64,000 nt of DNA from Epiperipatus broadwayi (GCA_028023455.1 JAQFVV010012530.1:3122909-3186908); one strand, 5' to 3'; positions 20,300-32,310 are shown, counted from the first letter of the stretch. The notes: generated by a model not told the origin, from the sequence alone. Made by a program: numbers and translations.

Positions 20300-21480
20300 T
20301 AAAGTTGAAAAGAATGTAAGTGCATATATATTGTTTATCCAGATAAATAAAATACATACACCAATTAAAGATGACAGAAATATTTTATAAAAAAAGAGAC
20401 TTTGTAACTAAGAACTATTACATAATGTACAAGATTGATTATTAACTTGTATTTTTAGTAAAGCAAAAGATAAAAGTCTATGCGCAGAAGTCTAAAAACT
20501 GATCCAAGGCTATAAAAAGGGCAGAAAAACTACAAACTAAGGTCTTGTCTTCTTTTTTGGCAGTCATGTGGGAGTTGACTAGAGGGTTTATGGAGTTGAA
20601 GAAGTAAACCCAAAAAGCTTTCATGTTTAGCCTTAATGACAGACCAGGAATGGAAAGGATGTTGATAGTGATAAAAAGCAATACCCATGAGCTCATTTAC
20701 CTCAAGAAATACATGTATGCTACCCCAATGTATATTTGCCAGTAAATTACTATTATTTATACCTGATTTGTGACTAAATTAAATGTTTGCAAACTAACTT
20801 TAACTATGAAGCTTCAAGTACTGATAGAGTCAATCATTGTTTATTACTCAAAGAGCCCTTCATTTTATTCATGGATTAATTTATAAAAGAAATGAAATAT
20901 CAACTGTTTAATTATTTAATATTATTATCTGGATGAGCAAATGTATGTTCTTTCCAATTTATTAGTAATTCGTAATTTATCACTTAAATATTTTAATTTA
21001 TTGTAATAAAATATTTATCTTTAATATCAACTTTTCATTATACATTATTAATTTTAGGTTATTTAGATTTTATTTAAAAGATTGTTTTAAGAAATATATA
21101 ATTATCTATGCCAATATGTTTGTTTTAATTGACGAATGCTGGCGAAAATTCTATAACACCAATTTACAAGAAAACGTAATCCCCCATTTTTTTAGTTATA
21201 TGCTTCTTAATTTATGGTATGCAATGTAAGAGATATTAGTAGGTTTATGACCCTGGAGCTCCATTTAAATAAATGTAAAACTGATTCCACATGCAGTGAA
21301 AATCGCAATACATAGTAGGCCAGTTAATCTGGAAATATAGCTATGTTCGTGAGATATCTAAATTTATATATGAATGGAAGATTCTTCTTTTTCATTGTTT
21401 GATTAACTTGCACTTTATGATGCGTAAAATAAAGGGCCTAAAACTGAATGTTAAAATCCACCTGTGAATGTTACAATATA
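20300..21480. repeat. ~1.2-kb dispersed repeat, copy 1
   Basis: Colinear with 35430-36610. Shared landmarks include GACAGAAAT..TT(T/A)..AAAA, GCAGAAGT(C/T)T..AAAACTG, GGTCTT, GTAGGCCAGTTAATC(T/A)GGAAATATAGCTATG and GATTAACTT..CACTT. The last ~150 bp folds back (GTAGGCCAGTTAATC versus GATTAACTT..GGGCCTA). No coding motif was recognised, so it may be a non-autonomous element. Confidence 0.55.
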
Positions 21481-21589
21481 TATATATAATCAAGATTAGA
21501 ATTCATATCACAGTAAATGAATATTTTAAAATACTCTCTAACCAGTATAAGACATTAATTATTATAAAAAGAGCAACCATCTATTAGAA

Positions 21590-21905
21590 AGAATAAATAT
21601 TTAAATCAATCATGTAATGTATCTAAATATGTTTCAAATTGATTTGTTTCCTTAATTGATTTCTTTGAGGGTTTTCTCAATTTAAATATTGTCAGCAATG
21701 AATCAATAAATGAAAATATGTAATAGAATACACATTATAGACAATAAAGTCTTGGAGGTATTCTATTACATATTTTCATTTGTTCAAATCATTGTTGACA
21801 ATGTTTAAATTGAGAAAACCCTCAGACAAGTCAACTATTAAAGAAATCACTTTGAAACATATTTAGACACATTGTATGATTAATTTAAATATTTATTCTT
21901 TCTAA
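21590..21905. repeat. Foldback repeat, ~140-bp arms
   Basis: AGAAAGAATAAATATTTAAA..TTTTCTCAATTTAAA..GAAAATATGTAATAGAATAC is followed at 21755-21905 by its diverged reverse complement. A solo right arm recurs at 24325-24510. Confidence 0.6.
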
Positions 21906-22149
21906 CCTAAGTGTTTGAGACAAAACTCTATATTAATAAATGAGGCAAAAGAATAGACATCTGCTGTTTTCTTATTAATTATTGTTTTATGCTGGGTTGG
22001 AGAGTATTTTAAAATATAAATTGTACAATGATATGTATGAGTCTTAACCTCAAATATTATATATATATCAAATCATCACACGTGGTTAAGAAATATTCAG
22101 CACTACCCTCTATATGTTAATAATATTACACTGAAGATTTTCATGGTTA

Positions 22150-22760
22150 TATAATGAGAATAAAATCTATTTTTCTGCATAAAAAAATTCTATTTAGCAC
22201 AATGAATTCTGTTTAAAGTTTCTGAAATCTCCAAAAAGAGTTTTATCTATTGAAACAGAAAAGTTCTTTGTTAGATTAGATGGCCAACATTCCAATGAAA
22301 TTGCATTAATCATTATTAACGATAAGACAGCAATGAAGAACTATATGGAAGCCTATTATTTTATCTCTTCTAAAATCAATTTTAATAAATCACTGATTGT
22401 AAAACAAAAGAAAATATAATTTTTTTTATTAATCTACTTCCAGTTCTGATTAGACAGTCATCAAATATACATATGAATGAGTGTTCTTTGATTCATATAC
22501 AATTGCCCTGTTGTTATTACTTGAATTGTAACAGTTCTTCATTGCTACTTTAGTATTGACAAATAGGAATGTGATTTCATTGAAACATTGACAATCTAAT
22601 TCAGCAAAAGAGATTTCTATTTTGGTAGATGGAGATATTTTTGGTGATTTTAAAAACTTTAAACAACTATTCTTTGTGCATCGAACAAAATAATTTTTTA
22701 TGCATAAAATTAATATATGTTGTGATCCAAAAATATTTTATTTTCATGCATACATAATAA
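22150..22760. repeat. Foldback unit, founder of the 522-bp triplication
   Basis: Left arm (about 22150-22345; GCATAAAAAAATTCTATTTA, CTCCAAAAAGAG, GCAATGAAGAACT) and right arm (about 22530-22715) are diverged inverted repeats around an AT-rich loop. Confidence 0.55.
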
Positions 22761-23841
22761 TCAGATAAAATAATTCTAATAGACAAAAAATTCTGGATTA
22801 GATGGCCAACATTCCAATGAAATTGCATTAATCATTATTAACGATAAGACAGCAATGAAGAACTATATGGAAGCCTATTATTTTATCTCTTCTAAAATCA
22901 ATTTTAATAAATCACTGATTGTAAAACAAAAGAAAATATAATTTTTTTTATTAATCTACTTCCAGTTCTGATTAGACAGTCATCAAATATACATATGAAT
23001 GAGTGTTCTTTGATTCATATACAATTGCCCTGTTGTTATTACTTGAATTGTAACAGTTCTTCATTGCTACTTTAGTATTGACAAATAGGAATGTGATTTC
23101 ATTGAAACATTGACAATCTAATTCAGCAAAAGAGATTTCTATTTTGGTAGATGGAGATATTTTTGGTGATTTTAAAAACTTTAAACAACTATTCTTTGTG
23201 CATCGAACAAAATAATTTTTTATGCATAAAATTAATATATGTTGTGATCCAAAAATATTTTATTTTCATGCATACATAATAATCAGATAAAATAATTCTA
23301 ATAAACAAAAAATTCTGGATTAGATGGCCAACATTCCAATGAAATTGCATTAATCATTATTAACGATAAGACAGCAATGAAGAACTATATGGAAGCCTAT
23401 TATTTTATCTCTTCTAAAATCAATTTTAATAAATCACTGATTGTAAAACAAAAGAAAATATAATTTTTTTTATTAATCTACTTCCAGTTCTGATTAGACA
23501 GTCATCAAATATACATATGAATGAGTGTTCTTTGATTCATATACAATTGCCCTGTTGTTATTACTTGAATTGTAACAGTTCTTCATTGCTACTTTAGTAT
23601 TGACAAATAGGAATGTGATTTCATTGAAACATTGACAATCTAATTCAGCAAAAGAGATTTCTATTTTGGTAGATGGAGATATTTTTGGTGATTTTAAAAA
23701 CTTTAAACAACTATTCTTTGTGCATCGAACAAAATAATTTTTTATGCATAAAATTAATATATGTTGTGATCCAAAAATATTTTATTTTCATGCATACATA
23801 ATAATCAGATAAAATAATTCTAATAAACAAAAAATTCTGGA
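22276..23841 (+). repeat. Three tandem copies of a 522-bp unit, nearly identical
   Basis: The landmark TGGCCAACATTCCAATG begins at 22281, 22803 and 23325, giving exactly 522 bp twice. Copies look identical except for one visible change (TAATAGACAAA in the first, TAATAAACAAA in the others) and their outer edges. The unit starts inside the left arm of a foldback element and ends after its right arm, so it is a segmental amplification, not a satellite monomer of its own. The identity implies a recent event or array homogenisation. An assembly artefact is also possible. Confidence 0.88.
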
Positions 23842-23849
23842 ATAAATTC

Positions 23850-23972
23850 TACAATATTCAAAATACCAATATAGCATATCTGCCATCCTCAGTAAGATTT
23901 TATAGTTTTCAGCCATGCTATAATCAAGCTATAGCTATGATTTTATTATATTTGGTATTTTGAATATTGTAC
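23850..23972. repeat. Short foldback element
   Basis: TACAATATTCAAAATACCAA at the left matches TTGGTATTTTGAATATTGTA at the right as inverted ends. The centre also contains AGCTATAGCT-type symmetry. Confidence 0.65.
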
Positions 23973-24149
23973 AGTTAATGTAAGAGTTTTTTGTTTATAT
24001 GGAATCACATGGAAACAATTATACTTAATATCAATTAACAATCTTAATCTGTTATCAAGGCAATTTCATTTTAAAAATAAAAGGTGGAAATCCATCTTTA
24101 TCTATTATCTAATAGGCTTATATAGGTCCACTTTCTGTGTTTACCATAT

Positions 24150-24292
24150 AAATTTCATGTAACTGGGATAAAAAGTAATGTGAAAGACAATAATATTTTT
24201 TGAGAAAAGTGTCTGATCTTTTCTTGTGAAAGTTATTGTCTTATGCTATGATAAGAATGAATTTCCATTATCTTTTATCCCAATTTCATGAG
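24150..24292. repeat. Foldback element
   Basis: Left GGGATAAAAAGTAATG..GACAATAA and right TTATTGTC..TATCTTTTATCCC are imperfect inverted repeats. Confidence 0.5.
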
Positions 24293-24734
24293 GCTTAATT
24301 TCAATGTATTACATACACGGTAAATATTGGAAGTGTTTTATATTACATATTTTCATTATTTGAATCAGTGTTGAAAATGTTTAAATTGAGAAAACTTCCA
24401 AACATGTCAATTAATAATGTCAATCAATTTAAAATATCTTTAAAATAAATTGTGTTATTGATTTATATTTATTCTTTTTAACTTAAGTGTTTCAAGCAAT
24501 TCTCTGTATTAGATAATGAGTTAATGAGAGAGGGCAACACAATCTTTAAAAATATCTTATGCTGTGACAATAGAGTAATTCAATTATCTATTGTTCCAGT
24601 TGCTTGAGTCTTAATGTTGATGCATTATATATAATTTCTTGTTTGTCTAATGAATCAAATATATTAATAAATATGTCAGCATCCCCTTACTTGCTAAATT
24701 GCTCAGGCAATGCAAAGTGCATCAGTTGTTTTAA

Positions 24735-25180
24735 GATATATATAAGGATTAAAAAATCTAGTAAGTTTTTCAAATGAGAGTGAAGCTCAACACAATTCAG
24801 ATGTAATCATAGCCTTATTTATATATGGCCTAGTCTAACTCTTATGGTAGATTCCATTTCTCAAGTTCAAGCCCAGGCAAGTAAAAAATTCTAAATCAAA
24901 TATTTGTATTGAAATATTTATCAACAATGCTTGGTTCTTTAGTCAAGAAATTACATATAAGTGAGAAAATGCTGTATATTTACTACATTACAAAATTTTG
25001 ACTTAAAACTTCATTTGCACGGATTACAAAATTTTGACTTAAAACTTTATTTGCACGGACTCTAAAATTAATAAGTAGTATACTCTCATATGAAAGATAG
25101 AACTAAGCCATATATAATATTTCATCTGAATTGTAATGGTTTTACAATTATTTAAACAATTTACTAGATTTTTTAAGCCA
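24735..25180. repeat. Foldback repeat enclosing a ~38-bp tandem duplication
   Basis: Left AAAAAATCTAGTAAG..CACAATTCAGATG and right CATCTGAATTGTAATGG..TTACTAGATTTTTT form the arms. Inside, ATTACAAAATTTTGACTTAA ..TTTGCACGGA is repeated twice (about 24985-25060). Confidence 0.55.
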
Positions 25181-25334
25181 TATATATATACATATACACA
25201 CACACACATCAAGAACAGTTAATTCATTTGCACCGAGCGAGCAATCTAATAAGGAAAGGGGTGGTGAAATGTTTATTAAGATCATTTGGTTTATTAAACA
25301 AGCATGAAAATTAATGTTAAGAGAAAAAACATTG

Positions 25335-25690
25335 TATTTACTGTATCATATATGTATGTATGTGTAAACGTGTGTTCGTGATTATTTAAATTAAAATGTA
25401 TTATATATATATTTGTGTGCCAAACATGCGTGCATAATTATTTAAATTGCAATAAGTTTTTATTATATGTATGTGAGTGCTAACTTGTGTGTGTAACTAT
25501 TCCAATTGCAGTAAGTATTTATTATATTATACATATGTATGTGTGTGCGAACGTACTGCGTGTAATTATTTAAATTGCAATAGGTTATATGTACGTGTAA
25601 CTATTTAAAATGCAGTATGTATTTATTATATACATATATATGCGTGTGCAAACGTACAAGCATAACTATTTAAATTACAATAATGGTGCA
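25335..25690 (+). repeat. Minisatellite, about five ~65-75-bp units
   Basis: Recurring block AATTATTTAAATTGCAATAA, TTTATTATAT, ATGTATGTGTGTGC and (G/A)AACGTGCGTG. Units differ in length and sequence, so the array is old. Confidence 0.65.
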
Positions 25691-26318
25691 AATAAATAAA
25701 TAATAATAATATACAATTTACACAGAAGTATTTTAAATAACTTACATCAAGTAAAATGACGAATATGAGAAACGAATCGAAAATATTCTAAACCCCATCC
25801 AAATTCTTCATATAGTTCTAGTTTCAGTTAATATTGATTATAACCTAAGTAATAGAAAGTACTTCTGTATAATTTGTATATTATTTATTTATGTGTGTCG
25901 GTTGTTTGAGATAGAGTGGAGGATGAATGGACTAAAAATACTGAGATCAAATCCCTCCATTTATATATGTAGGAAACATTCAGAATAAGCATATGAAGTA
26001 TTACTTTAGAATTTCATACTGCTTGGGAAATGGATTACATCTTCGTATAAGTTCAGCCCATCCCTCTCCTATTACTATATATGGATACATAATGTCCAAT
26101 AATAAGAGGAGTTAGATTGACGTAATGTCTACATGGTCAGGACTATAATATCAAATCCACAAGAGCTTTGAGCATTCAATCATCGGTTTTTCAATGAAAT
26201 GGATGATTGAATAATTGAAAGAGTGAGAAGATCGAAACCTCGTCATTTAATAGGAATTGCTATCTTAATATAAGCTGAGCACTGATTGTATATATATTTA
26301 TGGGAGATTATGATCTGG

Positions 26319-26354
26319 CCCAACTGATGAGTGCTAGTTTGGTATATAATGGGG
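26319..26354 (+). ncRNA. Hammerhead motif, family 1, GAAA side deleted
   Basis: CCCAACTGATGAGTGCTAGT is followed directly by TTGGTATATAATGGGG. The GAAA box is missing through a short deletion, so this copy should not cleave. Confidence 0.45.
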
Positions 26355-26797
26355 ATAATGTATCTTTTTCATATATGTGATTATGTGTATCAATTGCCTG
26401 AGATATAGTGCAGGATTATTAGACTGAAAAATCCGGAGTTCAAATCCCTCTATTTAGATAGATAGGAAACGTTCAGTGCAAGCACATAAAATATTGCCGT
26501 AGAATTATATATTGCTTAGAAAATGGATTACATATTAATATAAGTTCATCCCATTCCTCTCCTATTAATATAAATGAATATATAATATCTGATAATATGA
26601 GGGGATAGATTGACATAACTATAATATCGAATCCCATAAGGGCTTTGAGCATTTCATCATCCGGTTTTCAATGAAATAGATGTTTAAATAGTTAGAAGAG
26701 TGAGAAGATGAAACCTGTCCATTAAAGTTTGAGGAATTGCTATCTTGATATAAGCTGAGCATTGATTGTATATACATATGGAAGATTATGATCTGGC

Positions 26798-26840
26798 CCT
26801 ACTGATGAGTGCTAGTTTGGGATGAAATATGAATATTGGG
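26798..26840 (+). ncRNA. Hammerhead motif, family 1, core intact, stems weakened
   Basis: CCCTA, CTGATGA, GTGCT..GGGAT (stem II with one mismatch), GAAA, TATGAATA, TTGGG. Core boxes are intact, and inner stem I has four of five pairs. Further out, TATGAT upstream can pair with ATCGTA downstream through one G.U. The nearby array copies differ at these positions, so the outer pairing looks kept. Confidence 0.48.
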
Positions 26841-27151
26841 AATCGTATCTTTTTCACATGTGTGTGTTCATGTGTATCGGTTGTTTGAGATAGAATGGAT
26901 GATGAACACCCTGAAAAATCCTGAATTCAAATCTCTCTATTTACATATATAGGGAACATTCAACATAAGCATATGAAACACTGTCTTAGAAGTATATACC
27001 ATTATTGTAATTTAAATTATATATACTTCACATAGTATATATATATCAAATAGATTTTTGTATATTTTTAGACGTCTATTTCGATTTTGTTTAAGACTGA
27101 ATATTTTAAATACATATATAATTTATTAACAATAAATTTTATTATTTTTAG

Positions 27152-29148
27152 GTATCTCTTATTACAATGATGACGATTGGAGAAGCAGAGTTCCTGAGGG
27201 CATTTTAAAAATGAAAAAGCAACCACCAGTTAATGCTGCCAATGAAACATCTTTGCAGGAAGAAGTCAACCAGTTGAGAATGTCCTACATGTCACTTATT
27301 TCTCCTGACGATGAATCAAGATGTTCCGTTCCTCATCCGGAATCTTCATTTAGTTCTAGTTCTGAAGGTAATTTGAACTCAGCACATCACAGTGATTTGC
27401 CTCCAACTCATGCACCTGTAAAAAAACTTCATTCTCAAGTTTCTAAATTGTCTGACGACTCCCAGATGTCACGTGATTCTTCAGACGAAGGCATCGTGAA
27501 AGACTATTGTTCACACAAACATTTATTCCCCTCTTTTGGATTTAAATCCCATCGAAATTCAATCTTTAATTTACCTGCTACTATTAGTTATTCCAGTAAT
27601 TTAGGAAAAAAAGAAAAAGGGAAAAAGAACAAAGGCAAGAAAATATACAAAAATTTATTCTCAAGACAGGAACGTTCACTCTTAGAACCGCTCCAGAGAA
27701 GACACTCTGACGGAGGATTAATGAATGATTCCAAATATATAAAAGTCAATATCCTGGAACCAGAGATGTTTATGCCATCATTTCATATGTTTGAGAAAAA
27801 ACACGAAAAGCAACACTCGGATAAACATATAAATGAATGCATAGAATTAAGTAAAACAGAAACTATAAGTGAAAATGTTTATATGGAAAATAACTACATA
27901 GCACCCGAAAATGTAGAAAGTATTCCTAATGTTCATGAAACTAACCTTAATCCTATGAGTTATCCAAATAATAATGTATCAGAAACTAATGATAATTCAA
28001 CTAACGAAAATACTTTTCAATCCACCGTATTAGTTCACTCTAGTGATAACTCTAGTTTGACAGTTTTTAATTTAGAATCAGAGACGTCAACAATAGATGA
28101 TGTTAAATCAAACGATTGCTTGCTGCCATTATCCAATGAAATTCTTAATAGTAGTAAACATGAACAAAATTTAGATTCAGTAGTTCCAGGATATTCTACC
28201 ATTAATAAAAAGAAGACAGAAATGAATTGCACAGATGACGATAAGATTGTACCTGAATCTGAAAGCGTTCGAGTTATCGTCCAGCCAGCTGCAGCCTTTG
28301 TAAAGAGACAGAGCTTTATTAAAGACCATCTTATTTATGATATACATTTAAAAGAAAAAATTGCCTTTTTTGAAAACAAACAAAGGTCATGGTACAGAAA
28401 TATTAATGCCAAAAAGGAGACACCAGAGCTCCAAATCCCAGCAAATAAAGATACGAAGACAAAAAATAATTTAGTTATCAAAAATAGTTTTAAAGTTACC
28501 AAAGAAGAACCATTATATTTAGCTTTAGTTGATACAGCTGATGAGACTGAAATAAATTGTAACACTTGTGGAGTAATCCATCATTCCACAGCAGATGTTA
28601 AACACTCGTCTGACACATCACCGCCTCCAAAATTACCTCCCAAAATTAGTTTTGATGAAAATAAATCAAATGTTTTATTAGATCATTTATTCCCACAACT
28701 ACTTGCATGCCCTGATAATTTAGAAAGTGCTACTAAATCAGATCAACTGAGAAATGACAATATTAATTCTTCACAAAATCAGCAATTGGTGCCTATAATA
28801 AACAGACCCTTGCCTCCAATACCCAACAGACAGATTCAGCAAACCTCAAATCAGAACATCCATGATGATAAAAAACACGATTTCAAGCCACATTTTAATC
28901 TTGCTACATCTCATCAGAAAGGAATATTAAAGCATACTAGAAGCCCTGTCAAAGATGTAAAAGGAAAATCATCTCGACCGGAAACGTTACAACAAATGCT
29001 AGCCAAACCACCAGGCTTTAAAAGCAGCCATAGTTACCATTTATTAACCAATACTTTGTTAGTTCCTCTTAGACCGTGGGCATCTAGGAACTCTTCAATT
29101 GAAATTTTAAATGTAAAAGACTTAGAAAATAAAAAAAAATTAAAATAA
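27152..29148 (+). CDS. Long last coding exon: disordered cytoplasmic tail of the membrane protein
   Basis: Acceptor TTATTTTTAG, then 1994 coding nt and TAA at 29146-29148. It joins the third exon in phase (split Gly codon). The visible protein is then exactly 819 codons, of which this exon gives about 665. An ATG at 27211 opens the same frame but is internal. The tail lacks a recognisable folded domain. It has Ser-rich stretches (SSFSSSSEG, DDSQMSRDSSDEG) and a Lys/Gly-rich basic block (27601-27650). It also has a basophilic-kinase-type RRHSDGG site (27697), SPPPKLPPK near 28620, and a class II SH3 ligand PPIPNR (near 28815). A second basic-Ser site, RNSSIE, lies near the end. It probably acts as a scaffold linking a surface receptor to SH3 proteins (inference). 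Family unknown. Confidence 0.9.
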
Positions 29149-29149
29149 A
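29144..29149 (+). promoter_or_regulatory. Possible AATAAA poly(A) signal overlapping the stop codon
   Basis: AATAAA overlaps the TAA stop. Because the region is AT-rich this may be chance, and the true 3' end may lie further right. Confidence 0.25.
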
Positions 29150-29476
29150 AGTTATTTTACGAATTACATTTTTTTAATTATACAAATAGTACATTTTTAA
29201 TATGTGCAAAAATATATGTTTAAACACATACTTATATAAGGGAGTACACTGTATTAATTTCAAAATATGTAATTATTAGATCTTTAGTATACCATATACT
29301 AAACATCTATATCTACTGCTGTTTTTATGTAAATACATGAAACCATGAGTAATAGGAAATCCACACAATATGCATGTTTAATGTACATATACATGGTGTA
29401 AATAAGTAAAATTTATAGGTAATAGGAAATATATGTAATGTATATTAAATGCAAAATACACTTAGTTTAAAGTATA
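29149..29476 (+). other. Presumed 3' UTR and flank
   Basis: AT-rich sequence between the stop codon and an antisense RTE relic. Repeated TAATAGGAAAT and ATGTA blocks occur, but there is no clear feature. Confidence 0.35.
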
Positions 29477-29880
29477 TCATAATCATCATCAACCATTATC
29501 AATCCACTGCAGCATAAAGGTCTCTCCAAGTTCAATCCATATTATCTGATCTTTAGCTCCTCTTCTCCACATCACCACTGCACTCTTTTTTATTTCATCC
29601 ATCCATCCATCTCACATGTGGTCTCTTTCTGGTTCTTTTAAAATCTCTTGAAATCCAGTTTGAGATTTCAATTGTCCATCTATTATCATCTCTTCTAGCA
29701 ATATGTCCAGCCCAACTACACTTCAGTCTTTTAATTTTTTCAATGAGGTCAGTAACATCTGTTTGTTCTTTTATCCATATATTGCATTTTCAGTCTCTTC
29801 TTGTTCTTCCAACATGCATCTCTTCATACTTTGAGTGATCTGAGGTCTCTGTATTGCTCTTCTATTAAGTGTTCAATTCT
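29477..29880 (-). mobile_element. RTE LINE 3' fragment, antisense, well preserved
   Basis: On the minus strand this follows the last ~400 bp of the RTE reading frame, ending in CAGTGGATTGATAATGG and GATGATGAT at 29477-29505. Landmarks include the complements of CATGTGAGATGG, AATGATAATAGATGGACA and GTAACAAGAAGAGA. It is truncated at its 5' end, as usual for target-primed LINE copies. It is the closest relative of the 50-kb element in this window. It lies just beyond the host gene in opposite orientation. Confidence 0.78.
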
Positions 29881-32240
29881 CAGATCAATAAGTAAGAACT
29901 GGTAAAACACATTTATTAAAAATATGTTAGTTAAATAGCAGCAGACAACTTCCAAAAGCTAAGAATGAGCAGGTCTATATCTCAATAAATATAAAGAGAC
30001 AAAAGGGTGATTCACCATACTCTTAGGCTTAAATTTTATTTAACCAAACATTTCCCATTCCAGCAATGCCAATAAATATTTGGTGAAGTAAAATCTAAGC
30101 CAAAGCAAAAAGTAACTTTCCCTTTTCTTTCTTTGTATTTATTAATGTATGAGCATGATTATTCTTACATCTTTGTATTATTCTTACAAGTTAAAAGTTA
30201 CCAGCTTCCATTTAATTTAGATATACACTTTAAGAAAAGTCTATACAGTCAAATTAAAAAATATATAGTCATATTTTAAAACTCTGTTTAACATAACTGA
30301 ACTGAGCTCTACAAGAAATTTATAAAGTATATGATTTTTGGTTTAAATAAAAATTCTGATAAAATAATATTAGAAACACTTATGGAAAAACATATCAATC
30401 TTTTAAGTGGGTGATTCAGTCAAATAAATCTTTTTTGGAACAAAAACCCATTTAAAAATAAACAACCAGATATTTTTTAGTGCATTTGTTAAATAAAAAA
30501 TATATATATTTAATATTTTTATAATTAAATATTTTAAAATTAAAATAAAAAATAAAATATGTTTTAAAACATTTTCATAAAATTTAAAAAATAATTAATT
30601 GCCTGCTATTTTCTTATCAATAATATAATAAATCTTTATAATATAAACTAAAAAAAGATAATCAAATAATTATTACTTTTATCTATATATATTGACTTAT
30701 TAATAAATACTAACTATAATTAACCATTTGAAATGCTGACATTTTCTTTTATTAGCCCTAGTGGACATTTTTATCAACCTTTCATTTCTGTATAAAAGCT
30801 TTATTTTATACTAAAATTTAATAAATTGGACTAATGATTTCTTGTTTATTTTATTTTACAAATGAAAACTATTCTTCAAAAATCATATTTGAACTTGGAA
30901 AATATTGAAAAAAAAAAGAGTTGTAATAAGAACAAAAGATATAAAACATTATTAAAAAATCTGAAGAAAAATAGACTTCAGAAAATTAACAAAATCTTTT
31001 TTATTTTTATTTTATTTTTAAAATGTGAATCAATAAATGTTAATTCTAATAAATCTGCCAAATTTCTGCTTTGAATCTTAAAATTGCTTTATAAATTTTA
31101 GAATATCTGAAAAAATTCCAATACAGTATCAATTATGATAGGTAATTATGCTATTGTCAGTTTCACATTAGTGTGTTCATCTTATACTGTGGTTTATTTT
31201 GGTAACATTGCAGTCGATTTTATTAACTTCTGTTTTTAAAAATAAAACATACAAATAAAATCAAAGTACATATATGTATGCTTCAGATTTTTAATAATTA
31301 TTATACAAATATTGTGTAAAAATAATCAGAAATACTCAATAAACTAAAAAAAACATTATATATATATATATTTATTTTAAAATTTTTCTCAAGTAATTGT
31401 GAAATCAGATTAGAAAGAAATGAAAACATCAACATCTTGGTGACTACTTTTTTCTGAAGAATGAATTAAAAGACTTTGATGTTTATTGAACCTGTCTTTC
31501 ATATGATTGAATACTTGGTTGAATGTAAGAAACAAAAAGAAACTGAAGAATAATTTACAATAATGATCAAACAGATGAACAAATATTAAAATTCGAAGTG
31601 ACAACATTTTAATTTTCTATTCTTGAAATTGAAAATGGGAAACCAAGGTATAGGAAATTGTAGATGGTGAGTCAGTCTGCGCATTTTGGGTCCAATGGAT
31701 ATAGGAAATTATTGCATGCCAAAAACAGTTTTTCAAGCTAATATTTTAAATCAATAAGAATCATTCATGAAGCATATCAAGTGTTTACATTGTAACAAGC
31801 ATAGACGTTCGTTACATTGTTTTTTTTTTTTTTTTAAATTTATTAAACATGAAAGTAAATTAAAAAGTTCGCATTTAAAAATTTTCTTTAAGAATTAAAA
31901 ATTGAAATTAAATATCATCTTAAACTCTTATATATTAATTAAATCGCACAGATAATGAAAAATTATTAAAATAAAACTTTATTAAAGAAAAAGTATTTTA
32001 AAACTAAATTTTAAAAAGATTTGGAGATGAAATTATATCTTTAAATTTATCTTTAAATATATTTTTGATTTGGAAAACAGGTTAATTAATCAGAAATGGA
32101 AATGATTGTTAATTAGTTAAATGTAAACCAGCCTTCGGCATTTAAATGTAAAAACACCGGTCAGATAAGAAAACAATAGAAACTGTTAGCAAATAAGAAG
32201 AAATCCCTATGGAATCGGACCGCAGCGAAAGGACCATCGC
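29880..32240. other. AT-rich intergenic DNA, nothing recognised
   Basis: Contains A/T runs and Lys/Asn- or Phe/Leu-type chance open frames (30862-31074; 31410-31607). No splice, RNA or element signal could be supported. Confidence 0.4.
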
Positions 32241-32244
32241 ATCG

Positions 32245-32310
32245 GTGACGTAATGTAAATTCAATCCTTCACATTAATATAAAAGGAAAATTTGGAAATT
32301 ATTAATCAGT
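32245..32310 (+). promoter_or_regulatory. Candidate core promoter: CRE-like, TATA box, TCAGT initiator
   Basis: GTGACGTAA (32245-32253) matches a CREB/ATF-type site. TATAAAAGG lies at 32278-32286. TCAGT (32306-32310) matches the invertebrate initiator, placing A+1 at 32308, 30 bp after the TATA start. The surrounding block keeps CpGs that are otherwise rare here. Confidence 0.55.

Larger units (their letters stand above)
25885..27000 (+). mobile_element. Tandem array of family 1 hammerhead repeats (~478-bp period)
   Basis: About 2.3 units in direct orientation, ending 150 bp before the last exon. Landmarks in each are CGGTTGTTTGAGATAGA, (G/A)TCAAATC(C/T)CTC, TAGG(A/G)AAC(A/G)TTCA, TGGATTACAT, GAGCTTTGAGCATT-like, GAAACCT, TATAAGCTGAGCA(C/T)TGATTGTA and CTGATGAGTGCTAGTTT. 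The CTGATGA boxes begin at 26324 and 26802. A direct tandem of long monomers with one ribozyme motif each is what rolling transcription and self-cleavage into monomers requires. Here the first ribozyme is damaged and the second imperfect. Confidence 0.7.
2722..27151 (+). other. Giant intron (24.4 kb)
   Basis: The phase-1 intron between the third exon and the long last exon, with donor GTATAT and acceptor TTATTTTTAG. It is the host for most repeats in the left half: an RTE-derived palindrome, hammerhead families 1 and 2, a Gypsy relic, RTE relics, foldback elements, a triplicated 522-bp unit and a minisatellite. I found no convincing exon inside it. Short open stretches such as those near 6491-7036 or 12387-12611 lack coding character and splice context. 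Confidence 0.65.

Noticed and set aside
22276-23841. CRISPR array or coding tandem repeat
   Set aside because: Eukaryotic context, a 522-bp unit without spacers, and stops in all frames.
28035-28565. Minus-strand frames inside the last exon
   Set aside because: They are shadows of the plus-strand coding exon, which has full splice-phase support.
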